From positions 1 through 49,412 of the forward strand of contig JABJGS010000014.1 of NCBI GenBank assembly GCA_018703155.1: a stretch of DNA of 49,412 nucleotides. Reading direction: 5' to 3'. This DNA is from Francisellaceae bacterium (GTDB taxonomy: Bacteria; Pseudomonadota; Gammaproteobacteria; UBA6186; Azoamicaceae). How positions within the stretch are numbered: the stretch's first letter is position 1; each line of letters starts with the position of its first letter. Made by a program: the position numbers and the translations under genes. Under the pieces are notes generated by a model. The model was not told where the DNA came from. It was given only the letters and a program-made list of their open reading frames with translations, and ran no database searches. Positions 35,513-43,601 of this stretch are shown here, one piece after another.

Positions 35513-36401
35513 ACCAATTCAAATTTTTAAAGATTATTTACAATTATGTAAACCTAAAGTGATCCTTTTAATGTTGATTACTACATGGGTTGGTATGCAT
35601 TTAGCTACTTATCAAATTGTTCCTCTAGCAACTATAATCATTGCCACCATTGGGATCTCTTGTGCTGCAGGCTCAGCTGCCGTTATAAATCATTTGGCCG
35701 ATCGCCAAATAGATTCTAAAATGCAGAGAACAGCCAAACGACCCATAGCTGATGGCAGAATTCTTCCAAGAGATGCCATTTTATTTTCTACCATTATTGG
35801 CAGCTTTGGTATATACATACTCTATGCTTACATAAATCCCATAACAGCATTAGTAACCTTCTTCTCATTAGTTGGCTATGCTTTTATCTACACAATGTTT
35901 TTAAAATATGCTACGCCACAGAATATTGTTATTGGTGGAATAGTTGGCGCAACCCCTCCTCTTTTAGGTTGGACCGCAATAACCGGATCTATAGAGCCAC
36001 ACGCCCTGATCTTAGCATTAATTATTTTCATTTGGACACCACCACATTTTTGGGCTTTGGCAATACACCGATATAAAGATTACCAGAATGCTAAAGTACC
36101 AATGCTCCCAATTACTCACGGTATTGAATATACTAAGCTACAAATAATGCTCTATACAGTATTATTATTTGCGGCATGTTTACTTCCTTTTGCAACAGGC
36201 ATGTCAGGTATATTCTACCTGGTAATAAGCACCTTATTGAATGGCAGATATTGCTACATAACTTACAAATTTTTCAGAAACAGCCCGACAGCCCCTCATG
36301 CTATGGCATTATTCCAATTTTCAATACTTTATTTATCAATTCTATTTTTATCTTTATTAATAGATCACTATATCCAAATGTATATTATGAGCACAATTTA
36401 A
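35493..36401 (+). CDS. ctaB: Protoheme IX farnesyltransferase (heme O synthase)
   Basis: 302 residues, a UbiA-family prenyltransferase with about eight membrane segments. It attaches a farnesyl group to protoheme. The first Asp-rich motif is NHLADRQIDSKMQRT followed by KRPIADGR; the second region reads YTMFLKYATPQNIVIGG and PHFWALAIHRYKDY. Overlap with ctaA by 20 bases implies coupled translation. Supplies CtaA; its own substrate comes from HemH at 15-16 kb. Confidence 0.96.
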   Translation: MYQVKYKPIQIFKDYLQLCKPKVILLMLITTWVGMHLATYQIVPLATIIIATIGISCAAGSAAVINHLADRQIDSKMQRTAKRPIADGRILPRDAILFSTIIGSFGIYILYAYINPITALVTFFSLVGYAFIYTMFLKYATPQNIVIGGIVGATPPLLGWTAITGSIEPHALILALIIFIWTPPHFWALAIHRYKDYQNAKVPMLPITHGIEYTKLQIMLYTVLLFAACLLPFATGMSGIFYLVISTLLNGRYCYITYKFFRNSPTAPHAMALFQFSILYLSILFLSLLIDHYIQMYIMSTI

Positions 36402-36417
36402 ACCATGGAGATATTAT

Positions 36418-37047
36418 ATGGCTAGTAACGTAAACGTAATGCGTACAGTAAGATTTATAGGTTTTGGAATCATATGTTTAATAACACTATGGTATTTTAT
36501 CAGCCCTAATATTAATGCCTCAAGTAAAATTCCTGTAACTCAATTAGCTACTGTTCTTGAACAAAAAGGCACTCCTCTCTCACCATTTAACTTAATTGAT
36601 AGTGATGGTAATCACTTTAGTGAAAAATCTTTACGAGGTCACTGGAGCTTAATGTTTTTTGGTTATACGACATGCCCAGACGTTTGCCCTACAACGTTAT
36701 CTGTTGTAAGTGAAGCTTGGAATGGTTTTAATGGTAAATACCCTGCTAAATTTATATTTGCCAGTATTAATCCAATCGATGATGATCCCAAATCATTAAA
36801 ATTTTTCTTAAGAAATTTCCATAATGATTTTATAGGTGTAACAGGACCAAGCCAAGAAATTGCTAAACTAAGCCAACAATTAAATGTTATTGCACAAAAA
36901 CATACCGACAACGAAACTGGAACTACTATCATTGATCACACGGCAGCATTGATGCTAATTGATCCAAGAGGAAGACTAAAGGCTGTCTTTACTCCACCTC
37001 TTGATGCTAATGCTATTATTAATGATTTAAATGCAATAACTGCGTAG
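36418..37047 (+). CDS. Sco1/SenC copper chaperone
   Basis: 209 residues with an N-terminal membrane anchor (about 13-29) and a periplasmic thioredoxin-fold domain. Copper ligands are C86 and C90 (TTCPDVCPTT) and H174 (IIDHTAAL). It delivers copper to the CuA centre of CoxB. GGAG lies 7 bases before the ATG. Last gene of the assembly operon, 16 bases after ctaB, and a hairpin follows. Confidence 0.95.
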   Translation: MASNVNVMRTVRFIGFGIICLITLWYFISPNINASSKIPVTQLATVLEQKGTPLSPFNLIDSDGNHFSEKSLRGHWSLMFFGYTTCPDVCPTTLSVVSEAWNGFNGKYPAKFIFASINPIDDDPKSLKFFLRNFHNDFIGVTGPSQEIAKLSQQLNVIAQKHTDNETGTTIIDHTAALMLIDPRGRLKAVFTPPLDANAIINDLNAITA

Positions 37048-37061
37048 CTATTTAATAATTC

Positions 37062-37094
37062 GCTTAGGGAGCTGGAAAACAACAGCTCCTTAGC
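37062..37094. terminator. Hairpin after sco
   Basis: GGAGCTG (37068-37074) and CAGCTCC (37083-37089) form a 7-bp stem with an 8-base loop, extended by pairing of the flanking TTA/TAG and GC/GC bases with one bulge. It lies 15 bases after the sco stop, as expected for the end of the assembly operon. No T-run follows, so it may only protect the mRNA end. Confidence 0.45.
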
Positions 37095-37224
37095 AATACC
37101 AACTACTTCCTCTTATTTGAAATATTTAGTTGCAAAAGAAACTAAATTAATATAGTAATTTCGCCTTATAAACAAGATCTTGTATAGTATACTTTTCAGT
37201 ATTCTTTATCTTTAGGACAAAAGT

Positions 37225-37527
37225 ATGAGTGATAGTGACGAGTCTGATACAACTAATAGAGGTGGTGTTTACTTTATTTATATCAATCACATGAACACAC
37301 CGAATACTTGGCAACCTGATGGCATATGGCAGTCATTAGAATATGCTTGCTTAGCTCATAAAGAAAATGGATTTCGCAGTAATATAAGAACTAATGATAG
37401 TGGACCTATATTAAATATGCGATATGAGAAAAGAGAATCAAATATAGTTGGTAACAATGAAGTCCTTGAAACAGGGGAATTAACACAACGAGACATGAGG
37501 GCACTATCTAGAAATAACTCTTGTTAA
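37225..37527 (+). CDS. Unknown 100-residue protein
   Basis: Not recognised. A soluble, acidic N-terminus (SDSDESD) is followed by GGVYFIYINHMN and mostly polar sequence. AGGA lies 7 bases before the ATG, which supports translation. No membrane segment or signal peptide. It stands alone, with a hairpin after it and an HD-domain gene on the other strand. Confidence 0.45.
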   Translation: MSDSDESDTTNRGGVYFIYINHMNTPNTWQPDGIWQSLEYACLAHKENGFRSNIRTNDSGPILNMRYEKRESNIVGNNEVLETGELTQRDMRALSRNNSC

Positions 37528-37557
37528 TACGTATAGTTGATTAACATATAACTTTTT

Positions 37558-37589
37558 GGTTGCTATACAGTATCATTATAATAGCAACC
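37558..37589. terminator. Hairpin between convergent genes
   Basis: GGTTGCTAT and ATAGCAACC pair perfectly over 9 bp across a 14-base loop. It lies between the 3' ends of the small unknown gene and the HD-domain gene, and could serve both directions. Neither side has a convincing T-run immediately after the stem. Confidence 0.45.
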
Positions 37590-37618
37590 ACTTGCACATC
37601 AAAAACCTTTATAACTAT

Positions 37619-38581
37619 CTATGTAGATATTACTTGTTTGACGTGTAAATACCTCTTAGCAAAATCATCATCAATGCTTGATAGCCTTTTTAAACTATCT
37701 CCTATTAATACAAATGGATCAACACCTCTAAACTTTGCCTTAATATCTTTATCAAGATATTCATTATTAATATTAAAATTACGACATCGATCTAATAGTT
37801 CAGTTATTTGTGTATCTTTTGCTGAATCTAATTTATCAAGCACTTCCATATCAGATGAAAAATGTAATTCATGCTCATCAATAATATTTCGATTAAGAGC
37901 ATCTAGTAAGACTGTAGCGAACCTCTTGTAAATTTCAAGATTCCATCCAGCACCCCAGACTTTTTCTGAAAAATATAATGATAATTCTGCAAATTTCTTG
38001 GCAGTATTAGTGTCGGTGAAAAACCAGTTATTATCATGAAATTTCAAGTTACTTAGAATAACCCCAACATCATCAAGAGTAATTAATTTATGTACGACAG
38101 CATGATGTAAGTTATATTCAATTCTATCAGCACACAAATTTGGTAATTCTTGCTCTAAAGCCAAAAATTTATTATTTTGTGGATCCAAGTCATGTAAAGC
38201 AAAGCTGTATTTATTTAATAATCTATCAATCCCTTGCTGCTGCAAATACCAGATAAGTATATCATCTTGATATGAAGTACTCAGATCATTACGGTCTTTA
38301 TATAATAGTTCAGCAATATGAGAAAATGCAGTATGAGAGGCATCATGTAATAAGCCACTTATTTGCTCATCCAAAGTACAATCATAGCAACGAAGCAACT
38401 CATATACCCCAATTGAATGCTCATAACGTGAGTATTTTGGAAAATTATCAATAAAATATCTTGGCGCCCCAGACTGATCAATCTTCTTTAACCGCTGAAT
38501 AGCTATACTCTGCTCTAATTCAATTAATACAGGTTCAATTATTGGTACTTGCTGAAATACAGGATGGTAGATTGTCTTCAC
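37619..38581 (-). CDS. HD-domain phosphohydrolase
   Basis: About 320 residues. The start is set at GTG 38581, with GAGAAG 7 bases upstream; a TTG five codons earlier (38596) is also possible. Numbering from the TTG, the metal site reads H60 (SRYEHSIG), H84-D85 (LLHDASH, with H88) and D157 (CADRIEY), the order H...HD...D of HD hydrolases. The ADRIEY segment resembles the DRIDY of SAMHD1/dGTPase-type enzymes, so a (d)NTPase or related nucleotide phosphohydrolase is likely. Substrate is unknown. It is a single gene. Confidence 0.75.
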   Translation of the reverse strand: MKTIYHPVFQQVPIIEPVLIELEQSIAIQRLKKIDQSGAPRYFIDNFPKYSRYEHSIGVYELLRCYDCTLDEQISGLLHDASHTAFSHIAELLYKDRNDLSTSYQDDILIWYLQQQGIDRLLNKYSFALHDLDPQNNKFLALEQELPNLCADRIEYNLHHAVVHKLITLDDVGVILSNLKFHDNNWFFTDTNTAKKFAELSLYFSEKVWGAGWNLEIYKRFATVLLDALNRNIIDEHELHFSSDMEVLDKLDSAKDTQITELLDRCRNFNINNEYLDKDIKAKFRGVDPFVLIGDSLKRLSSIDDDFAKRYLHVKQVIST

Positions 38582-38753
38582 TATATATCTTCTCAACTTC
38601 TATAATATTTTTTGTTATTTATATATAGTGTGGAATGATTTTACTAATAACTCCACTTAAGAAGACACATCACTAATTATAAGAGTTATATTAAATCCCT
38701 ACACAGCACATCAAGAAACTAAAGAATGCCTTAAATCTCTATCAACTGATAGT

Positions 38754-39698
38754 TCACTGTGCCTTTGCTAAAAATATAGGAGCTACTAACTTCTTTAATA
38801 ACCCTTTAAGTTTAACTGATGATAAATTAATATTGCTAAATAATATTCCAAGGGAAGTTGTTAAGCAGGCTAATACTAGGTTTTGAGTGAGTGCCTCTTT
38901 TCCAAAGCACACAAGAAGAATCATCCCAATCAATCTGCCGACATATGTGAGAGAACTTAGAAGATAAATATCTCCTCGCTTTACTCCAGCATCCCACAAC
39001 TGGTAAGCAATGCCTCCTCCAGTGGCTCCAGTAATAATAGCCATCATCCACTCATGAGATGATGGCATAACAAATGTTTCCATAGATAAATGTAAAACAA
39101 GAGAGATCATAGCGCCAATTCCACAATATAAACCGACCATTTCTATTGGCAGCGATGCATAATATCTAGAAAATACTGAATAACATCCCCATACAATAGC
39201 TCCACCAAATGCAAGTAAGTACCCTACTGCAAATTCATAACTGATATTATCTAGTCCACCATCCCCGGCAACTAAGATATAAATACCAAATAGAGCAATA
39301 GATGAACCTATAATCTTCTGCCATGAAAATCTCTCATTAGGCAAAAATCCCGTGCATACGACAGCAACACATGGCCATAAGTAATCGATCAAATCTACAT
39401 GTGCAATAGGGGCAAATTGAGCTCCATATATATAGGCGAAATCACCACCGCAAACTCCAACTAATCCAGCAATCCATATCCAAGGATAATGGTTTTTAAC
39501 AGTGCTCCATTTACGACTTATTGTGAGTTTGATAGCTGTAACTGAAAATGAGCTCATGAAAACGATTGTTAATAGCTCAAATATCGGTAAGGTTTTTATT
39601 TCAGATACAAGTAATGGCTCTACAGCCCAAATAAATAAAGCTCCGATTCCTAGATAAGTATGTTTTGCAGAGCTAGACTTTCTCAAGAAAGTATCCAT
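38754..39698 (-). CDS. DMT-superfamily (EamA) transporter
   Basis: 314 residues with ten predicted membrane helices arranged as two EamA repeats (about 15-140 and 160-295). Typical features are LGIGALFIWAVEPLLVSEI at the start, HVDLIDYLWPCVAVV in the middle of repeat one, and AFGGAIVWGCYSVFSRYY at the start of repeat two. The family exports metabolites and amino acids; the closest style is the YddG-like aromatic amino acid exporters, though the substrate is not certain. Single gene. Confidence 0.82.
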   Translation of the reverse strand: MDTFLRKSSSAKHTYLGIGALFIWAVEPLLVSEIKTLPIFELLTIVFMSSFSVTAIKLTISRKWSTVKNHYPWIWIAGLVGVCGGDFAYIYGAQFAPIAHVDLIDYLWPCVAVVCTGFLPNERFSWQKIIGSSIALFGIYILVAGDGGLDNISYEFAVGYLLAFGGAIVWGCYSVFSRYYASLPIEMVGLYCGIGAMISLVLHLSMETFVMPSSHEWMMAIITGATGGGIAYQLWDAGVKRGDIYLLSSLTYVGRLIGMILLVCFGKEALTQNLVLACLTTSLGILFSNINLSSVKLKGLLKKLVAPIFLAKAQ

Positions 39699-40069
39699 TT
39701 TTAATATTATATATTATGGGGCAGACTAACTGATTTTTGTGTGAGGCGCAAGACCAATGTGGCATCATTATGCTTATTTCTATGCGAATAACTTTTTTAA
39801 CTCAGCAATACTCATTAGTTGTTAAGAGACTAGTAACTACACCTACTAATTATTCCTATTTTGGAAATCCTTGTACCTCCCACATGGGTTCAGCATGATT
39901 GATAGAATACAAACCCTGCCACAAACTCATATGCCCTGTAGGTCTTAATTTCAAATAGGACAGCCATTTATTAAATTATTCAAACTAATCATTTATCAGT
40001 ATATTCCTCCCCAACTGCTAGTAACCCATTATACTTATTATGGTTGCAGCTAAAATAAGGTCTATTGCT
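39699..40069. other. Non-coding stretch upstream of the prepilin gene
   Basis: No gene found. About 39860-39960 is less AT-rich than its surroundings and may be a relic of something, but neither strand translates into a recognisable protein. The prepilin ribosome site AAGG lies at the right end. Confidence 0.35.
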
Positions 40070-40576
40070 ATGAAGCAAGTTCGCGGATTCTCTTTAATTG
40101 AGCTAATGGTGGTCATTGCAATCCTAGGGATCATGACAGCGGTAGCTCTACCTGCTTATAGAGACTATTCTGTAAAAGCTAAGCTTTCTAAGGGCGTGTA
40201 CTATTTATCTGAGTGCCGTAAAAAACTAGAAAATTATTACCATGAATATGATGAGTTCCCTAGAAAAGTATGTGGACTAACAAACGGCGTCACTAGCACA
40301 GAAAAAATTGAGGGATTTACTCACATAAAATATGCCAAATGGCCATCTGGTTTACATGCCTCTATCTCCGCATCCTTTGATGAAAATACTGTTAAAGAAG
40401 TTAAAGAAAGCGGTCCAGATACTGGAGCCATTTACCTTCAAGTTCATTATGATAAAAATACTGAGTCGTTTATAACTAAATGCGGTCGTCTAAATTCATC
40501 ACAAATTCCCGCATCATATCTACCATTGTTACCGACAAATTGTAGAGATGACAATATTGCTGGTGCTGCTCAGTAA
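40070..40576 (+). CDS. Type IV prepilin (PilA/PilE-like)
   Basis: 168 residues from the ATG at 40070, which has AAGG 9 bases upstream; an ATG ten codons earlier lacks a ribosome site and would make an over-long leader. The leader MKQVRG is followed by the PilD cleavage site G/F and the mature N-terminus [19 protein letters not shown] with the essential Glu5. The globular part has Cys residues able to form the C-terminal disulfide loop (SECRKK, RKVCGL, TKCGRL, PTNCRD). It could be a major or minor pilin; no other pilus gene is nearby. Confidence 0.88.
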   Translation: MKQVRGFSLIELMVVIAILGIMTAVALPAYRDYSVKAKLSKGVYYLSECRKKLENYYHEYDEFPRKVCGLTNGVTSTEKIEGFTHIKYAKWPSGLHASISASFDENTVKEVKESGPDTGAIYLQVHYDKNTESFITKCGRLNSSQIPASYLPLLPTNCRDDNIAGAAQ

Positions 40577-40583
40577 GTATCAT

Positions 40584-40985
40584 TTATCCAAATCTATAGT
40601 AATGCCCACGCTCACAACCAGGCTCGCAGGCTGCAGACATCTTTTCTTCTGCTTCTGCTTCTGCTTCTACTTCTGGTGTCACTGACAAACTTAATGATCC
40701 GAGTATATCGCCCTTGTAACTATCAACAATAACAGTAATACCAAGTTCATCTACAGCACGAATAAGAGCATAGCTACTACTCTTTAATACAATACAATCA
40801 ATAAGAGCAATTTTTTCAAGATTTGTTCCCTTTAATACCGACAAAAGTTTCTCTTTCGTAAATCCAGATAAATCTAATTCACAATCCTGTAGCATTAGAG
40901 ATGATTCTACTGTTTGACCAACCAAAGTTATAAAACTTAGACAAGTAAAATTAACACCTCTTTCGATTTTAAACATTTCAGGCAT
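40584..40985 (-). CDS. Unknown 133-residue protein with EA repeat
   Basis: Not recognised. The first 100 residues look like an alpha/beta fold resembling STAS-type or leucine-rich small domains (LMLQDCELDLSGFTKEKL, IALIDCIVL, ITVIVDSYKG). Then a repetitive acidic linker (EVEAEAEAEE) is encoded by five hexamers at 40647-40676, three of them exact TTCTGC units on the plus strand. The C-terminus has a Cys-rich CEPGCERGHYY. The start may be the ATG at 40985 or the second ATG three codons later. Convergent with the prepilin gene, 7 bases apart. Confidence 0.45.
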   Translation of the reverse strand: MPEMFKIERGVNFTCLSFITLVGQTVESSLMLQDCELDLSGFTKEKLLSVLKGTNLEKIALIDCIVLKSSSYALIRAVDELGITVIVDSYKGDILGSLSLSVTPEVEAEAEAEEKMSAACEPGCERGHYYRFG

Positions 40986-41477
40986 CGTTACACTCCATGT
41001 AGCTTATATATATTATTATATTTTACATTTCATGCTCTCTCTAGTAGACACATGATAGTTTTCATTCAGGACATTAACCATTCTTTCAAAAGTACGATAC
41101 CATGTGAACCTTGTTTAATTATCTACCATATATAGATTCAGCAGAAAATTTTCAAACAAAATCGCCAGGGCCAAAACTCTACATGAATAACAATATCATT
41201 ATTTTAAATTAAAATATAACGCACAGTTATTAATTAACCCTTCAATATTCATGCATTATAAATATATAACTTGATTATCAACATTCATGTCCGTACTATT
41301 ATGAAAACTTCATATTCAGCCCTTCTCTAAAAACCCTGTTAAATACAGAAATATTATTAATTATTTTCATATGTTAGATCAGTATTTTTTCAGAGCCAAC
41401 GAATTCAACAATTCAGACAAATCACAAACTATGGATTTTCCCGGCATAAAATAAATATGATATTATTAGAGTTCTAG
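40986..41477. other. AT-rich non-coding stretch
   Basis: No coding sequence, RNA gene or repeat could be supported on either strand. The left end should contain the promoter of the 133-residue gene, but no clear -35/-10 pair stands out in such AT-rich DNA. Confidence 0.4.
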
Positions 41478-42590
41478 TTATTGTCGAGATTTATATTTTT
41501 CTGATAAAATCATACATCGTGATTTAGGAGCGCTATTATAAAAATCAGATAAGTCTTGTTCACTCAATGGTAAAAATTCATTATGACTTTGAAGTTTCTT
41601 GGGCTCTTCTAGCCAATGCTGAAATACAGTAAATTTAACATCATCAGGGAGTTCTACCTGGAGGTCATCTAAACGTTCATTAACATAGTCTAATGCACAC
41701 CTAGCTAAATTTGTATTTCGCAAAAGTTTTCGTTGCGCATTTTGAATCGTGTGCATTTTTCGTAACCCTACGACTGTCACTGAATCTTCAACATTGTGTT
41801 TCACTTCATCATATACTCGTAATAAATATGCAATACACAACCCAGCATTTTCATTATCACTATTAATTCTGGAGTTGAGAAACTTTTTAAATGGGTGCAA
41901 AACATCTGCATCAATATGCTCTAACATTACTTTCTCTATTTGTGGTGATTTCAACATTAAAATCTCCACAACTTTGGCATGTAGAAGAGCTGATCGTTCG
42001 ACACAACAATTATAACGAAACAAACAATCATCAACTAACTGTAATATATTGCTAGGTTCATAAAAATCACTATCCATTTGATGGTGAAAAACGTTGAAAA
42101 CACAATCAATAACATTTAGTTGCATGTGCTCTGGCAAATAAACACATGACTGTAATATTTTATTAATTTCCAAACATGACAATCTAGTAGATGTGCATAC
42201 TCCTTGTAATATTGAAAATATATCTTGTATGTTGTATAAATGTGGCAAAATTTCAATTATCACATCCACACGTTTTGTGCGTTCTGTAAGATGGGGACCT
42301 AAAGATAAAACAACTTCAAACATATCATTTAATAGTTTAATATCTTCAAGCCAAAATAAAATATATACAAGTGATGACATTTGACTAAAGTTCATCGTTT
42401 TAGTTAAGTCTAAATCTTCACGTAAAGCCATCGCAACTTTTAAGATTTTCTCTTCTGTCCGGTTATCTAATCTTGTGGAACAACTTAGCTTATTTAATTT
42501 TTGCAAAATCACTCTTGTGAAACCTCGATCTAAGGCAAGAAAATCCAAATTTTGTAATATTTCAGACAGGTCATCTGCATCTAATGCCAT
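41478..42590 (-). CDS. Unknown 370-residue all-helical protein
   Basis: Not recognised. Nearly the whole chain looks helical with regularly spaced Leu/Ile/Val, for example FLALDRGFTRVILQKLNKL and VYILFWLEDIKLLNDMF, giving the impression of HEAT- or armadillo-like repeats of 35-45 residues. No membrane segment or signal peptide. It is flanked on both sides by about 500 bases of non-coding AT-rich DNA, as stand-alone accessory genes often are. A scaffold or host-interacting role is conceivable, but nothing in the sequence proves it. Confidence 0.55.
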   Translation of the reverse strand: MALDADDLSEILQNLDFLALDRGFTRVILQKLNKLSCSTRLDNRTEEKILKVAMALREDLDLTKTMNFSQMSSLVYILFWLEDIKLLNDMFEVVLSLGPHLTERTKRVDVIIEILPHLYNIQDIFSILQGVCTSTRLSCLEINKILQSCVYLPEHMQLNVIDCVFNVFHHQMDSDFYEPSNILQLVDDCLFRYNCCVERSALLHAKVVEILMLKSPQIEKVMLEHIDADVLHPFKKFLNSRINSDNENAGLCIAYLLRVYDEVKHNVEDSVTVVGLRKMHTIQNAQRKLLRNTNLARCALDYVNERLDDLQVELPDDVKFTVFQHWLEEPKKLQSHNEFLPLSEQDLSDFYNSAPKSRCMILSEKYKSRQ

Positions 42591-43099
42591 GTTGTAAATC
42601 CTATATTATTTTTATATAAAATAAAATGTTAACTCAACAGTCACAACATGTAAATCAGCAGAATAAGTGTTTCACACTGAGAATATTGGCGCATATAACA
42701 TTTGATTATATCTTCACCTCCAAGTCGACAGTACTTATAAATTCTTCTAATGTAAGCTCTTTTTTAAAAACAAGAAATAGAATTTATAATATTGTGGCAA
42801 ACAATACTACAAGATGTCCCCTAAGTATTATTAATATAAATAAGATATTCATATTATATCAACAAACAATTTAGTCTTAACATCTAACACATCCACAGCA
42901 TTGCTCAATTATATTGTTGAAATATTTCCTTTGCATTATTAGATTTCATTGGTTTCAGACTATAGATATAGATGTCACGCTGCAATTTTAGCACTTCCAC
43001 ATCAATACTCTCGTGGATAAAATCACACAATATGACATGAATATTATTAACATAGATAGATATGTATATACATATGATGGAACCATATGAGGTCTTAAT
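42591..43099. other. AT-rich non-coding stretch
   Basis: A short plus-strand reading frame (42626-42874) has no ribosome site, an irregular composition and no family features, so it is not called. Nothing else was seen. Confidence 0.4.
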
Positions 43100-43384
43100 T
43101 TAAGATCTAGTTTTCATACGTTCAAGTCTTATTATTTTTTCTTTTGACTTATGACCTTTAATTATAGTTAAAGATGTTTTCGTTACCCCTAGTTCTTTCG
43201 CTAGCAATTTAATTACTTCTTTATTAGCTTTACCATCTTCTGGAACAGCTGTTACGTATATCCGAATCGACCTTTCCTCTTCTTTATTATAACTCACCTT
43301 AATGCGATTAGATGCTGCCTTGGCTGAAACAGTAACTGTGAATGTATCACCATAATCTTCTAGTGAATTGAATAAATCAATCAT
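43100..43384 (-). CDS. DUF167/YggU-family protein
   Basis: 94 residues, normal for this small conserved family of unknown function. The core motif VPEDGKANKEVIKLLAKELG (48-67) and the following SLTIIKGHKSKEKII are diagnostic. The N-terminal strand reads FTVTVSAKAASNRIKV. It is usually encoded near yggT or proC, but here it stands alone. Confidence 0.9.
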   Translation of the reverse strand: MIDLFNSLEDYGDTFTVTVSAKAASNRIKVSYNKEEERSIRIYVTAVPEDGKANKEVIKLLAKELGVTKTSLTIIKGHKSKEKIIRLERMKTRS

Positions 43385-43601
43385 AAATATTCATATTTAA
43401 ATTTCATACCTAACCCAATCATATATTAAGTTTTGTCAAAAATCATTAAATATCCTAAACTTCAATAACCATTAAGTTTTGGCGGACTAAAATCACTTTA
43501 AGTTTGCTCTGTGTTATCAATGAAAATGTGTCCACAATTTTTATTTATTGATTAACAAAACACTAAGAAATCATTTATACTGACCTTCATAATGGCTTTT
43601 A

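Noticed and set aside
36176-36433. Overlapping reading frame inside ctaB and the start of sco
   Set aside because: It is an out-of-frame shadow of ctaB, which has clear family motifs.
39860-39960. Less AT-rich patch that might be a mobile-element relic
   Set aside because: Neither strand translates into a known transposase and no repeat partner is in the window.
42626-42874. 82-codon plus-strand reading frame
   Set aside because: No ribosome site, composition of translated AT-rich non-coding DNA, and it overlaps the promoter region of the helical protein.
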